From contig NZ_VHKO01000003.1 of NCBI RefSeq assembly GCF_015223435.1, forward strand, positions 1-64,000: 64,000 nucleotides of DNA. The letters run 5' to 3'. Source of the DNA: Vibrio hibernica (GTDB taxonomy: Bacteria > Pseudomonadota > Gammaproteobacteria > Enterobacterales > Vibrionaceae). Below, piece after piece: positions 1-9,052 of the stretch (position 1 is the stretch's first letter; each line of letters opens with the position of its first letter). The notes below the pieces were generated by a model. That model was given only the letters and a program-made list of their open reading frames with translations. It ran no database searches and was not told the origin of the DNA. The position numbers and the translations under genes were made by a program.

Positions 1-103
1 TTGGGAGCGCCTTTATTGTTTTTAAGTTTTATTATTTGATATCTAAATTATGGTCAGTATTGAGATAAAAGGCAGCGATAGAGCCACCCCTCCCAAATGA
101 CTA

Positions 104-1786
104 TTAACTTAATATAATTAATAGAGTCCCTGCCAGCGTCATTAATATATTGGCAATGGCGTAAGTACCAGCGTAGCCAAGCGCTGGAATGGTCGATTTA
201 GCATAGTCATTGACGACATCCATTGCGGGGGCGCACGTTCTTGCGCCAATAATAGCACCAAATAATAAAGCGCGATTCATTTTTAATACGTAAGCGCCAA
301 AGAAATACGCACAAATAACAGGAACAACGCTAACAATGAAACCAAAGCCTATCAGTTTAAGACCAACGCTATCCAGGTACTCAAACATATTACTGCCCGC
401 ATTTAAACCAATGCCGACCATAAATACCATGAGCCCAAGATCTTTCACCATATTTAATGCACCTTGTGGAACATAGCCGAAAGTAGGGTGATTGGCTCTT
501 AAAAATCCTAGCATGATCCCCGCAATTAATAGACCAACGGCATTACCAAGGCCAAACGTTACTTGGCCAAATGTCATGGTAATTAAGCCAAATAATAAGC
601 CAAGAATAAAGAAGCAACAGAAGGCAAGTAAATCAGCAATTTGGCTATGAACAGAGATGAAACCAATTCGTTCGGCAAGACCTAATACACGGCTTTTTTC
701 ACCACTGACTTGTAAAATATCGCCTTTAGCCAGTACGATATTTAAATCCATCGGCATTTCAATTTGGGCTCGAACAACCCGGCTTAAAAAACAGCCATAT
801 TCTGCAATGTTTAAATCAGAGAGCTTTTTGCCTGCGATACTGTCACTTTTAACCACGATTTCTTCTTCTGCGATACGTAAATCGAGTAAGTTACGATCAA
901 AAACCTCTTTACCATTACGAAAACTAGAGTCTAATCTAGCATGGCTGTCTGGGTAGCCTACTAAAGCAATTTCGTCGCCAGGTTGTAAAATAGCATCGCC
1001 ATCCGGATGGGCGAGAATACCGTTACGACGAATACGTTCGATATAGCATCCGGTCTGACGGTAGATACCGAGTTCACGTAGGTTTTTACCATCAGTCCAA
1101 TCGATCAGCTCTTGCCCAACACGATAAGCTCGTATAATTGGTAGATAAACTTTACGTTGTCTTGCACCACCTAAACCTCGTTCTTGAGCAATACGTTGAG
1201 CAGAGTCACTTAAATTTTCTTTTTGTAATTTAGGCAGTAATTTGGCAAACAAGATCATGCTTATTAAGCCGATAAGATAAGATAAAGCATAACCAACGGA
1301 AAGATTTGCGAGGAGTGTTGATAGATCAGAACCTTCTGGAATAGTTCCAAGGCCTGAGTTCAAAGCATCTTGTGCACCGACTAAAATAGGCGTTGCGGTC
1401 ATTGAGCCTGCCATAATACCTGCAGCAAGACCAAAATCCAAACCGAGAAGACGACCAAGTCCGTAGGTTAATAATAGGGCAGTAACTAACACGACTAAAC
1501 TTAAGAAAAAGTAATGCTTACCATCTCGCAGGAAGATACCAAAAAAATTGGGGCCGGCTTCGATACCGACACAGTAGATAAAGAACATGAAGCCAATGGT
1601 TAAAGCTTCAGCATTAAAGTGAAAGCCTAGATGCCCCATGATCAACGCGGTGAGCAATACGCCAATTGAGTTACCAAGTTGGAATCGAGCAATACGAATT
1701 TTGCCAATGGATAACCCAATAGCGAGCACAACGAATAGAAGAAGAATTGAGTTTTGGTCTAGTAGCGATGCGACGTCTATGTTCAC
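104..1786 (-). CDS. ybjL: YbjL-type putative transporter (AspT/AAEx family)
   Basis: 560-residue inner-membrane protein, matching E. coli YbjL (561). Hydrophobic helices fill residues 12-190 and 385-560, separated by two soluble TrkA-C (RCK_C) domains at about 205-290 and 295-375. This is the duplicated aspartate/alanine exchanger (AspT) architecture. Each membrane half carries a conserved small-residue motif: GSMTATP near 127 and [10 protein letters not shown] near the C-terminus. Substrate is not decidable from sequence; family members exchange small carboxylates or amino acids. It is convergently placed with nothing visible in the window; grxA lies upstream on the same strand behind a terminator, so it is probably monocistronic. 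Family assignment is firm, function inferred. Confidence 0.88.
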   Translation of the reverse strand: MNIDVASLLDQNSILLLFVVLAIGLSIGKIRIARFQLGNSIGVLLTALIMGHLGFHFNAEALTIGFMFFIYCVGIEAGPNFFGIFLRDGKHYFFLSLVVLVTALLLTYGLGRLLGLDFGLAAGIMAGSMTATPILVGAQDALNSGLGTIPEGSDLSTLLANLSVGYALSYLIGLISMILFAKLLPKLQKENLSDSAQRIAQERGLGGARQRKVYLPIIRAYRVGQELIDWTDGKNLRELGIYRQTGCYIERIRRNGILAHPDGDAILQPGDEIALVGYPDSHARLDSSFRNGKEVFDRNLLDLRIAEEEIVVKSDSIAGKKLSDLNIAEYGCFLSRVVRAQIEMPMDLNIVLAKGDILQVSGEKSRVLGLAERIGFISVHSQIADLLAFCCFFILGLLFGLITMTFGQVTFGLGNAVGLLIAGIMLGFLRANHPTFGYVPQGALNMVKDLGLMVFMVGIGLNAGSNMFEYLDSVGLKLIGFGFIVSVVPVICAYFFGAYVLKMNRALLFGAIIGARTCAPAMDVVNDYAKSTIPALGYAGTYAIANILMTLAGTLLIILS

Positions 1787-2092
1787 AAGTTATCTCAAGA
1801 AAATTTATATAAAACAAAAAATTAATTTGCCATCAAAGGCTAGTTGCAATCGTTGAAAGTGTATTGGTGATGAAAACTAAGCTTGAATAAACAGTACTAG
1901 TATACAATCACGAAAATACTTAAGGGCAACGTTGGAAGTGTATAGGATAAAGGCGGATTAAATAAGAGGAAAAGATGGTTTTTAGAATTTAATTTTATTT
2001 ATCAAATTTATATTATAAACATTTATTAATCTGCACACAAAACCCACCGTAGTGGGTTTTGTGTGTTGCAGTATATAATACAGCGTTGTTGA
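1787..2092. other. Intergenic region ybjL-grxA
   Basis: About 300 bases without a gene. The part next to 1787 must hold the ybjL promoter (minus strand), and the part next to 2092 holds the grxA terminator listed separately. The rest is AT-rich and I see no other structure. Confidence 0.6.
2035..2064 (-). terminator. Terminator of grxA
   Basis: A perfect 13-bp inverted repeat, ACACAAAACCCAC and GTGGGTTTTGTGT, around a 4-base loop. It lies 29 bases after the grxA stop. The T-rich side of the stem itself supplies most of the U-rich segment. Confidence 0.75.
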
Positions 2093-2356
2093 TTAGCTAA
2101 ATAAGCCAAGGTTCGCTTTCGCGTAGGCTTCAAATTCAGTAAATCCACCAACGTGGTCTTGATCGACAAAAATTTGTGGCACGGTTTCTACTGGTTTACC
2201 TACTGTTTTTTCAAGATCAGCTTTTGAAATACCTTCAGCGTGAATATCAACATAACGATAGTTAAAATCATCACGTTCTTCTTTTAACTTATCAGCAAGA
2301 TCTTTTGCACGAACACAAAATGGGCAACCAGGACGACCAAAAATAACGACAAACAT
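2093..2356 (-). CDS. grxA: Glutaredoxin 1 (GrxA)
   Basis: 87-residue glutathione-dependent thiol reductase of the cytoplasm. It reduces disulfides and glutathionylated proteins, classically ribonucleotide reductase. The redox site is C11-P-F-C14 (E. coli GrxA has CPYC). The cis-proline motif TVP is at 58-60 and the glutathione-binding GG at 70-71. Length matches E. coli GrxA (85). It has its own terminator and lies 115 bases downstream of hexR on the same strand. The AGGAG-like sequence just before the start supports the assigned ATG. Confidence 0.95.
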   Translation of the reverse strand: MFVVIFGRPGCPFCVRAKDLADKLKEERDDFNYRYVDIHAEGISKADLEKTVGKPVETVPQIFVDQDHVGGFTEFEAYAKANLGLFS

Positions 2357-2471
2357 ATTTCTCTCCTCTAACTTGAATGCGTTTACTATGCCTTAAGATA
2401 AAGTGGTTTTAAAGATTGTTTTAGCTTTTATTTTAATAGGTAAAATCGATGAATGATTTTTAGACTATTCG

Positions 2472-3332
2472 TTACTCTGGGAACATAGGTGCTTTTTCGT
2501 AGCGTGATGTTTTTAATGCATCCTTTACACGTTTTAAATTTTCCCTAAATCCTGAACCACGACGTAGAGTAAAGCCAGTCGCCAGAACATCAATAACAGT
2601 CATTTGAACAATTCGACTTGCCATTGGCATGTAGACATCAGTGTCTTCAGGGACATCTAAAGAAATGGAAAGTGAACTGACTTGCTCTAATGGTGAATCC
2701 TTCGCAGTGATGGCAATAACAGTCGCACCGTTTTCTTTGGCTAAAAGTGCAATTTCAACTTGGCTTTTAGTTCGCCCAGTATGAGAAATTAACACCACTA
2801 CGTCATTTTCAGAGCAATTAATACAACTCATACGCTGCATAAGTGGATCATCAAAGCATGAAATAGGGATGTTGAAGCGGATGAATTTATTTTGGGCATC
2901 TTTCGCGACAGATGATGAAGCGCCAAGCCCGAAAAAGGAAATTCGTTTTGCCTGAGTTAATAGATCAACCGCACGATTTATTTGAAAAGGATCGATAGTA
3001 TTTTTTGCTACATCAAGACATGCCATGGTCGATTCGAAGATTTTATGGGTATAAGCCTCAGGTCCATCAGATTCTTCGACATTACGATTAACATAAGGCG
3101 TACCATTAGCTAGGCTTTGCGCAAGATGCAGCTTAAAATCAGGAAAACCTTTCGTATCTAATCTGCGACAAAAACGGTTAACTGTTGGTTCACTCACATC
3201 AGCAATCTTGGCTAGTGTGGCGATGCTAGAATGGATAGCCGTTTGTGGTGCTTCAATAATAACTTCTGCTACTTTACGTTCTGATTTACTAAAGATATCG
3301 AGGTTTTTTTGAATTTTTTCTAATGTATTCAT
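2472..3332 (-). CDS. hexR: HexR, RpiR-family regulator of central carbon metabolism
   Basis: 286-residue transcription factor with an N-terminal RpiR-type helix-turn-helix (about 30-75) and a C-terminal SIS sugar-phosphate domain (about 120-250, with the loop FGLGASSS). HexR binds 2-keto-3-deoxy-6-phosphogluconate and controls Entner-Doudoroff and glycolysis/gluconeogenesis genes such as zwf, edd and gapA. Length agrees with E. coli HexR (289). A near-consensus HexR box lies about 180 bases upstream (3510-3524), which would fit autoregulation. Neighbours grxA and panP match the Vibrio arrangement. Confidence 0.93.
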   Translation of the reverse strand: MNTLEKIQKNLDIFSKSERKVAEVIIEAPQTAIHSSIATLAKIADVSEPTVNRFCRRLDTKGFPDFKLHLAQSLANGTPYVNRNVEESDGPEAYTHKIFESTMACLDVAKNTIDPFQINRAVDLLTQAKRISFFGLGASSSVAKDAQNKFIRFNIPISCFDDPLMQRMSCINCSENDVVVLISHTGRTKSQVEIALLAKENGATVIAITAKDSPLEQVSSLSISLDVPEDTDVYMPMASRIVQMTVIDVLATGFTLRRGSGFRENLKRVKDALKTSRYEKAPMFPE

Positions 3333-3509
3333 ACTGCTTCTCAGAAAAGGTTTACCAGCATTAACTCATACATTATGTGAAATACTGGTTAATTAGGGTC
3401 GAGTTAATTCTCGAAACCGACTAGATACGCTTTATAACAGCAAGTATACCGATTGTGATTATAAAACAGGCCGATTTCCCTATGTTTTATTATCAGAATA
3501 TGACAAAGC

Positions 3510-3524
3510 TCAAATTTAATTACA
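3510..3524 (-). promoter_or_regulatory. Candidate HexR operator
   Basis: On the minus strand TGTAATTAAATTTGA matches 13 of 15 positions of the HexR consensus TGTARTWWWAYTACA as I remember it. It lies in the 323-base hexR-panP gap, about 180 bases upstream of hexR. A weaker copy (11 of 15) begins at 3614. Inferred autoregulatory site. AT-rich DNA makes chance matches likely. Confidence 0.4.
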
Positions 3525-3566
3525 GTTTTGGAAGTTTTTTAGAATTTTCAGAGCTAATAAAAAGTA

Positions 3567-3609
3567 AAAATGAAACTTTCTATGTTTTTTAGAAAGAAAG
3601 TTTCATTTT
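3567..3609 (-). terminator. Terminator of panP
   Basis: Inverted repeat AATGAAACTTTCT (3569-3581) and AGAAAGTTTCATT (3595-3607), followed on the minus strand by a T-rich run. It lies 47 bases after the panP stop. Confidence 0.8.
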
Positions 3610-3655
3610 AGAATGTAATTAAGCTTGTCTTTGAATTACGGACTTTACGATGAGT

Positions 3656-5314
3656 TTATTTACCTTCGTTCTTTTGCAAAATTATCTGAGTGAGTTGATG
3701 AATTTTGGGTAAGACAAATGGACTGGTTTGCGCAATGCGTCGTTGTTCTTCAATAATAGAGTGTAATATGTCTACTGTGGTTAACGGATTTGCTAACACA
3801 ACTCTTAATACAATGGTTTCCATTCGCTGCCATTGTTCTGGCGTTAAGCGAGTACGAGAAACAAAAGAACGGCCATTCTCTCTCTGACTTTTTTGAATGA
3901 ATTGAGTGAGCTCATTTAAATATTGATGGAGTATTTTTAACTCATCTGGACTCGCAAGACGTAATGCTTGTTGAGTGTCTTTAGGTATATAACGATAAGT
4001 CAGTAAGCATAGCTCAGGTTCGGAAATTAACTCAAAATCGTCCTGGCTATGAATAAGTTCAGCAAAATAATGGGCTTTTCTAATACTTTCATTAATCAAT
4101 AGCTCATAACCTGGTCGACTAATAATATGCAAACTTGAATAAACTAACATTGCCATACCAGAGCGAGATCCTTCCAAGGTATGAGAACCTAAATCTTTTG
4201 ATCCTTTACGTAGAATATATTCAGCATGGTGTTCAATGGAATGCATGGCGGTAGGATCTTTAAACAGAACCATTCCTGCCCCCATTGGTATATAAAGCTG
4301 TTTGTGGGCATCAATCGTGACAGAATCTGCAAGCTCTATTCCTTTTAGCAAATGGCGATGCTGATTTGACATTAAGGTTGCGCCACCCCAAGCCGCATCA
4401 ACATGAAAATGGCATTGCTCACGTTTTGCTATTTCAGCAATTTTATCTAAGGGATCAATATTGCCAGTTTCTGTTGTGCCTGCAACACCAATAATGGCAA
4501 AAGGCTTAATGTTTTGAGTTTTGAGTTGTTGAATTTTTGCATCCAAAGCTAGCGGACAAATTCGATTATGTTGATCTGTTTTTATTGCGATGAGATTTTT
4601 CTGACCAATGCCTAATACATCAGCGGCTTTTTTTAATGAATAATGCCCACGCTCGGAAACAAGAATTGCCATTCCTTTATAGCCATAGTGCATCATGGCA
4701 TTAAACAACCCTTCCTTTTCGACACCTTGAAAATTGCCATCTGCTTTTAATGCATTATTACGTGCCACCCAAAGGGCGGTAATGTTGGCAATTGTACCGC
4801 CAGAACAAAAGGCACCTAATGAATGTTGTGCACTGTGCATCCACTGTTGATAGAAATGTGTATTTTGTGAATAGATTAAGCGATGTAGCATTCCTAATAC
4901 TTGGCGCTCTAACGGCGTGAATGCTTTTGAGGTTTCAATTTTTACTAAATTTTGGTTAAGCGCAATCATGATTTTTGATAGCGGCATTAAGAAATAAGGT
5001 AAAGCGGAGGTCATATGGCCAATAAAGCTTGGTGCAGACGTATGGACGGAATGAGAAACGACAGTATCTAATAGATGTTGTGTATGTTCAGATACAAACG
5101 TTGGTTGTTCAGGAATCGCAGCATTTGAAAAGTCTTTTTCGATCTCTGAAAGTGGCTTTTCTTCCGCAACAATATGCTCACGCAAAAATGCATTTAAATT
5201 TTGTGAAAGTTTTTGTTCTATATTCCCTAAAGTCGAGTCGGGCGCTTCTGGGACGGTAAAAATCCGTAATAAGCTTTCAAAGTTAACATCTACGATTTTG
5301 TCTTCGGATCCCAT
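3656..5314 (-). CDS. panP: PLP-dependent aspartate 1-decarboxylase PanP
   Basis: 552-residue group II pyridoxal-phosphate decarboxylase. The SGGT phosphate-binding turn is at 171-174, HVDAAWG (PLP-ring aspartate) at 304-310, and the Schiff-base lysine in DAHK at 335-338 (K338). Long annotated glutamate decarboxylase in vibrios, this group was shown to make beta-alanine from aspartate for pantothenate and CoA, replacing the pyruvoyl enzyme PanD. The N-terminal 70 residues are extra relative to GadB and typical of the group. It is flanked by its own terminator. Confidence is high for the fold and good for the substrate. Confidence 0.87.
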   Translation of the reverse strand: MGSEDKIVDVNFESLLRIFTVPEAPDSTLGNIEQKLSQNLNAFLREHIVAEEKPLSEIEKDFSNAAIPEQPTFVSEHTQHLLDTVVSHSVHTSAPSFIGHMTSALPYFLMPLSKIMIALNQNLVKIETSKAFTPLERQVLGMLHRLIYSQNTHFYQQWMHSAQHSLGAFCSGGTIANITALWVARNNALKADGNFQGVEKEGLFNAMMHYGYKGMAILVSERGHYSLKKAADVLGIGQKNLIAIKTDQHNRICPLALDAKIQQLKTQNIKPFAIIGVAGTTETGNIDPLDKIAEIAKREQCHFHVDAAWGGATLMSNQHRHLLKGIELADSVTIDAHKQLYIPMGAGMVLFKDPTAMHSIEHHAEYILRKGSKDLGSHTLEGSRSGMAMLVYSSLHIISRPGYELLINESIRKAHYFAELIHSQDDFELISEPELCLLTYRYIPKDTQQALRLASPDELKILHQYLNELTQFIQKSQRENGRSFVSRTRLTPEQWQRMETIVLRVVLANPLTTVDILHSIIEEQRRIAQTSPFVLPKIHQLTQIILQKNEGK

Positions 5315-5430
5315 ACACGGCTTTCTTTAAAAATAATTAAATTGAGCGAAACAATTTAGCTGAAAAATGCTGAAAAGTCTCGCCAGATATTAACGGATTA
5401 ACTTTGAGGATATGTGCTGCCGAACAATGG

Positions 5431-5958
5431 TTATTGGCAAATAATATCACTCGTTTTTGCCATCGCTTGATTATATTTATCTAAAGCAGGATTGATATTA
5501 CTTGGATGGCTTAACAATTCAGCAAAAGCCGATCGTAATTCATAGTTCATTTTATTGGGCGGAGCTTGGCGGTCATCAAAGGTTGCTTTCGCTATTTTTC
5601 CAAGTTCATCATTACGTTGGGCCAGCTGTTTAATCTCTGGTTGAGGTAATTTTAGCCAAGACTCTACGGGTTCTTTAATTGCAACCTTGGTAGGATCATT
5701 TGTTAAATAATAATGAACCGCCGCACGATTTAACTCAAAGTGATGAGTCCGTCCTTCTAAAAACCATTCCCCAACGTCTTTTAATTGAGGGTTTTGTTGA
5801 GTCGTAATAGAAACAAGGTCTTGATACCACTCTAAAGAGGCTGATATATAATCATCATATTTATCATTTAGGCACTGGGAAATAGGCGCAGTACTGGCTG
5901 TCGCAACATTTGAGAAACCTGAGAGGGTAAGAATAAGCGTAATAACTGATTTCTTCAT
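5431..5958 (-). CDS. Small secreted protein of unknown function
   Basis: 175 residues with a clear Sec signal peptide: positive start MKKS, hydrophobic core, cleavage likely after VATA near residue 21. The mature protein is mostly helical and polar, with only two cysteines, C29 and C174 at the two ends, which could form a disulfide in the periplasm. No catalytic motif is visible. The AGGATAG before the ATG is a good ribosome site. It lies between lysO and panP in the same orientation, with gaps of 116 and 181 bases. I do not recognise the family. Confidence 0.7.
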   Translation of the reverse strand: MKKSVITLILTLSGFSNVATASTAPISQCLNDKYDDYISASLEWYQDLVSITTQQNPQLKDVGEWFLEGRTHHFELNRAAVHYYLTNDPTKVAIKEPVESWLKLPQPEIKQLAQRNDELGKIAKATFDDRQAPPNKMNYELRSAFAELLSHPSNINPALDKYNQAMAKTSDIICQ

Positions 5959-6069
5959 GTTCTATCCTTTAATTATGGCTACAAAACAGCCACCTACTAA
6001 TTATTGTCGCATTATTGTAAAGATAAGAAGGTGATAAGCCAGATATTCGCGTTTTGGTGCGCTCGCTTT

Positions 6070-6111
6070 GTGATCTCACGATTATTTAACAATTTTTTAG
6101 TCCGAGATCAC
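6070..6111. repeat. Inverted repeat GTGATCTC-N26-GAGATCAC
   Basis: Perfect 8-bp arms at 6070-6077 and 6104-6111 in the lysO-to-secreted-protein gap. It could be a loose lysO terminator structure or an operator for the downstream gene (start 5958). There is no convincing U-run on the minus strand. Confidence 0.35.
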
Positions 6112-6139
6112 TATGTTTTAATCCAAAATCACAATGACT

Positions 6140-7042
6140 TCATCCTAGCGATACAAAAAATAAGATAAAAATAGGCACCAATAAACTAAGAATAAAGCCA
6201 CTAACAATCGCAATTGGAACACATTTTACACCGCCAGTACTTTGTATTATAGGTAATGTAAAATCTAATGAAGTTGCCCCCGCATAACCAATAGAACTAC
6301 ATGGATAGCGTCGAATAAACAGTGGGATGGCAATTAATGCCACTAGCTCTCTGAGTAATTCTAAGAAGAAAGAGGCGCCTCCATATATAGGGCCGTAAGC
6401 GTCTCCCATAAGTATTCCGGATAATGAATACCAACCAAAACCAGACGCCATAGCCAGAGCATTAGTAAAGGGGATATTCAGTATATATGCAGCAATTAAC
6501 CCACCACACCATGACGTTAATACGACCACGAGAGCAATGATCATTCCGTGTTTATTTAATAAAATTTGCTTAAGAGTTAAGCCGCTATTACGAAGTTGAA
6601 TACCAATTAAAAATAATAATAAAAGTAAAATGCTTCCACTAGCACCGTCCACATAAGGTAATTTAAATGGTAGCGATAAACCAACGAATAAACCTGCACT
6701 GACCACTAAGATTAGTTTTGCTGACTCTAATGCCATTAAATACGTTGGTAGTGCTTTCGTTTTGCTGCAAGCTTCAACTGGCATGAGCTTATCGATTAAA
6801 GGTAAGCTGGCTAAGTTACATAAGCTAATTGAAAAAAAGAATGTTGCCGTATATAGGGCGATAGTTTGTAAATTAGTACTGAGATTATCCAGAGCAGAAA
6901 GACTTAGGCCCATCAAAAATAAAATGACATAAATAAGCTGAGACACGGCTTGGTTAATACGATTTAGCCAATGCTCATTTTTTAAAACGATAAAGTAACC
7001 GATAATCAGTGGTAAGAATATTAGGAAAACACCAGAATACAT
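6140..7042 (-). CDS. lysO: Lysine exporter LysO
   Basis: 300-residue inner-membrane protein with about eight hydrophobic helices, matching E. coli LysO/YbjE (299). LysO exports L-lysine and its toxic analogue thialysine. The typical features are present: the N-terminal pair of helices, the LLLLLFLIGIQLRNSG stretch near residue 140-155, and the glycine-rich WYSLSGILMG segment near 205. It is divergently oriented from tfoX across a 454-base gap. I looked for a lysine riboswitch upstream and did not recognise one. Confidence 0.85.
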   Translation of the reverse strand: MYSGVFLIFLPLIIGYFIVLKNEHWLNRINQAVSQLIYVILFLMGLSLSALDNLSTNLQTIALYTATFFFSISLCNLASLPLIDKLMPVEACSKTKALPTYLMALESAKLILVVSAGLFVGLSLPFKLPYVDGASGSILLLLLFLIGIQLRNSGLTLKQILLNKHGMIIALVVVLTSWCGGLIAAYILNIPFTNALAMASGFGWYSLSGILMGDAYGPIYGGASFFLELLRELVALIAIPLFIRRYPCSSIGYAGATSLDFTLPIIQSTGGVKCVPIAIVSGFILSLLVPIFILFFVSLG

Positions 7043-7496
7043 AAAGGCCTCAGGGTAATGGAAATTAAATAATTAACCAGTTTTTATTATCAATAACGTA
7101 GATTTTATGCGTGACATCATAGCTTAATGCTAGTGCAGCATAAAGGTGAATTCACTTAATAGACATTCTAATTTTATAGAGAATAAACTTTTTTCTCGAC
7201 GATTGTTATTTGTTCAATTTGGTTGTTTTATTATCAATCATTTGTTGTTGGTAGGTTACTTTTGCGAGTGATGTATCATTTATAGTGGTTTTAAATCCTT
7301 TCGATGTGAGCTGCGCACTTACTTAATTTTCCTCATAAAGTATCATTTGAATTTGAAGTAACGGATGAAAATACTAATAAATAAGATGTAATTTTTATAC
7401 TGGTAGTAGTTGTATATAAGGATATTTTGCTCGAAAGCCATTATATGGCACTTGTGTATTGATCGGGGGGTTAGTCATAAGTATGGAGGTTTTACA
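7043..7496. other. Divergent lysO-tfoX regulatory region
   Basis: 454 bases without a gene. It must hold the lysO promoter (left) and the tfoX promoter and leader (right). Visible elements are a TGTGA half-site at 7305-7309 that could belong to a weak CRP site (the second half does not match well), and a small hairpin GCCAT-TAT-ATGGC at 7437-7449. A GGGGGG run at 7465-7470 lies between that hairpin and the ribosome site. In V. cholerae tfoX needs CRP and the small RNA TfoR for translation, so the leader is a plausible TfoR target; I cannot show this here. Confidence 0.5.
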
Positions 7497-8090
7497 ATGG
7501 GCACTAGCATGGAGCAGACATTTTTTGAATACGTAACTAAGTTTGGTATGTTTCAAAAGCGATCAATGTTTGGGGGTATAGGTTTATTCAGCGATGATGC
7601 GATGTATGCATTAATTTCAGGTAACGTTATCTTCATCCGTGGCGGCGGTGATTTAGATGCTTTTCTGAAAAATAAAGGATGTAAACGCTATAAACATGTG
7701 AAAAAACAGACCGTCGCAACGGTTAATTATTTTGATGTAACCGAATTATTTACTGAGCGAGATGATTCTTTAGATTATTTAATTTGTTCATCTATCGAGT
7801 ACTCTAAACAAGAGAGAGCGTTTCAAAAATCAGAGGAAAGTAAGCGACTTCGTGATTTGCCAAATATGCAATTAACACTCGAACGTATGGTGAAGAAAGC
7901 AGGAATACCTGATGTGAGTACATTTTTAAACTTAGGCCCAGAAGATGTATTTCAGCGTGTCAAAGAAACTTACGGTGGGGATGTAGATATTCGCTTATTA
8001 TGGAAATTTGCAGGTGCGGTAGATGGATGTCATTGGAAACTTATTCAAGAGCCTAGAAAGCAACAACTTTTATCCAATGTTCATCATTAA
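7497..8090 (+). CDS. tfoX: Competence regulator TfoX
   Basis: 197-residue master activator of natural transformation (Sxy/TfoX family), which acts with CRP on competence genes and, in vibrios, is induced by chitin. The TfoX_N domain covers about 8-100 and contains RSMFGGIGLF. The TfoX_C helical domain follows from about 125 (LPNMQLTLERMVKKAGI). The reading frame is open from 7410, but the ATG at 7497 is chosen because GGAGG sits 7 bases upstream and the length matches the family. Adjacent to lysO as in V. cholerae. Vibrios carry a second paralogue, TfoY, so TfoX rather than TfoY is inferred from context. Confidence 0.88.
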   Translation: MGTSMEQTFFEYVTKFGMFQKRSMFGGIGLFSDDAMYALISGNVIFIRGGGDLDAFLKNKGCKRYKHVKKQTVATVNYFDVTELFTERDDSLDYLICSSIEYSKQERAFQKSEESKRLRDLPNMQLTLERMVKKAGIPDVSTFLNLGPEDVFQRVKETYGGDVDIRLLWKFAGAVDGCHWKLIQEPRKQQLLSNVHH

Positions 8091-8122
8091 CGATTAGTTT
8101 GAGACTACATTCGGTCATGTAC

Positions 8123-8158
8123 AAAAATGCCTCGTACTTTTGAAGTCGAGGCATTTTT
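8123..8158. terminator. Bidirectional terminator, tfoX / outer-membrane protein
   Basis: AAAAATGCCTCG and CGAGGCATTTTT form a 12-bp stem that can end tfoX (+) and the convergent gene at 8194-8745 (-), with runs of T on both strands. Confidence 0.88.
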
Positions 8159-8193
8159 ATATTGAAAATATTTAACGCTAATGGTTGTTGTGA

Positions 8194-8745
8194 TTAAAAC
8201 TTAAAACGAGTCGTCACCATTAATTGATCGCCATAAATATAGTTTAATTTGCCTTCTAAGCCGATTGAAAATAACTCAGTAGCATGGAAGCGGCCAAAGA
8301 TTGTGCCATATACATCATCGGTATCGCTGTCATTGTTAATTTTGTAATAGCCTAGTTTACCGCCAAGCTCAAATTGTGGCCCCATCCATTGTCTGATACC
8401 TAAGTTAACTTCCATACCAGTATCATGATCGAATTTTTTACGGTCATCGACGACTTTTAAAAGCATCTCACCATTGATATCAGTCCAGTTCGTTACGGGT
8501 GCGTGAAAACCTAGACCTGCAGATAGGTCGTAATCATTATCAAACTCCGAATCAACAGAGATAATTGCATGAGCATTAGGGTGAATGGATTTACTAAGGC
8601 TAGCACCAAAGGTCATTGGGCTAAGTCCGATACGAGCATCGACATAATCGTAGTTAAAGTTGCTCATATTAGCTGCCGAATTACCATCAGCGAGAGCTGG
8701 AGTAGAAGCCAATACTAGGCCAGTTAAAATCAATGAGTTACGCAT
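8194..8745 (-). CDS. Small outer-membrane beta-barrel protein
   Basis: 183 residues. Signal peptide MRNSLILTGLVLASTPALA with cleavage before DGN. The rest alternates hydrophobic and polar residues, as in a beta barrel. It ends in phenylalanine (TRFKF), the signature of proteins inserted by the Bam complex. The size suggests an 8-stranded barrel; substrate and role are unknown. The frame is open to 8811, but the ATG at 8745 gives the proper signal peptide and follows an AAAGGA ribosome site. It ends at the terminator shared with tfoX. Confidence 0.75.
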   Translation of the reverse strand: MRNSLILTGLVLASTPALADGNSAANMSNFNYDYVDARIGLSPMTFGASLSKSIHPNAHAIISVDSEFDNDYDLSAGLGFHAPVTNWTDINGEMLLKVVDDRKKFDHDTGMEVNLGIRQWMGPQFELGGKLGYYKINNDSDTDDVYGTIFGRFHATELFSIGLEGKLNYIYGDQLMVTTRFKF

Positions 8746-9052
8746 GTTCAAGAAAGTCCTTTCTGAATACGGTCTAAAGTGTGGCGAAAATGAGAGGATT
8801 CGAATTATCATTAAATGATTTTATCATTAATCTGATGCCATCAAACTATTCATCGTGTGTGGCTAAATTACCAAAATTCATCCGGTTATTAAATGATTTA
8901 GATAAATATTTACATTTAACTCACCATAATCTGAAGATAACGGGTATCTTCTAATCAAACATGATCAACTTTAGCTTTTATTTGATTCATGATGGCAAAT
9001 ACAATTGATGTAATATAGGTTTATTCATATTGACCACTCAACAAGGATTACA
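8746..9052. other. Divergent promoter region, barrel protein / DUF945 protein
   Basis: About 300 AT-rich bases. One visible structure is GAAGATA-ACGGG-TATCTTC at 8933-8951, a perfect 7-bp inverted repeat roughly 100 bases before the DUF945 start. It could be an operator. Nothing else is recognised. Confidence 0.4.

Noticed and set aside
7043..7200. Lysine riboswitch before lysO
   Set aside because: I could not identify the five-helix junction or the conserved core bases in this stretch.
7300..7325. CRP operator before tfoX
   Set aside because: Only TGTGA matches; the second half is shifted by one base and reads CACTT, so it is kept only as a note.
7410..7496. Longer TfoX N-terminus
   Set aside because: The extra 29 residues lack a ribosome site and are outside the family; GGAGG precedes the ATG at 7497.
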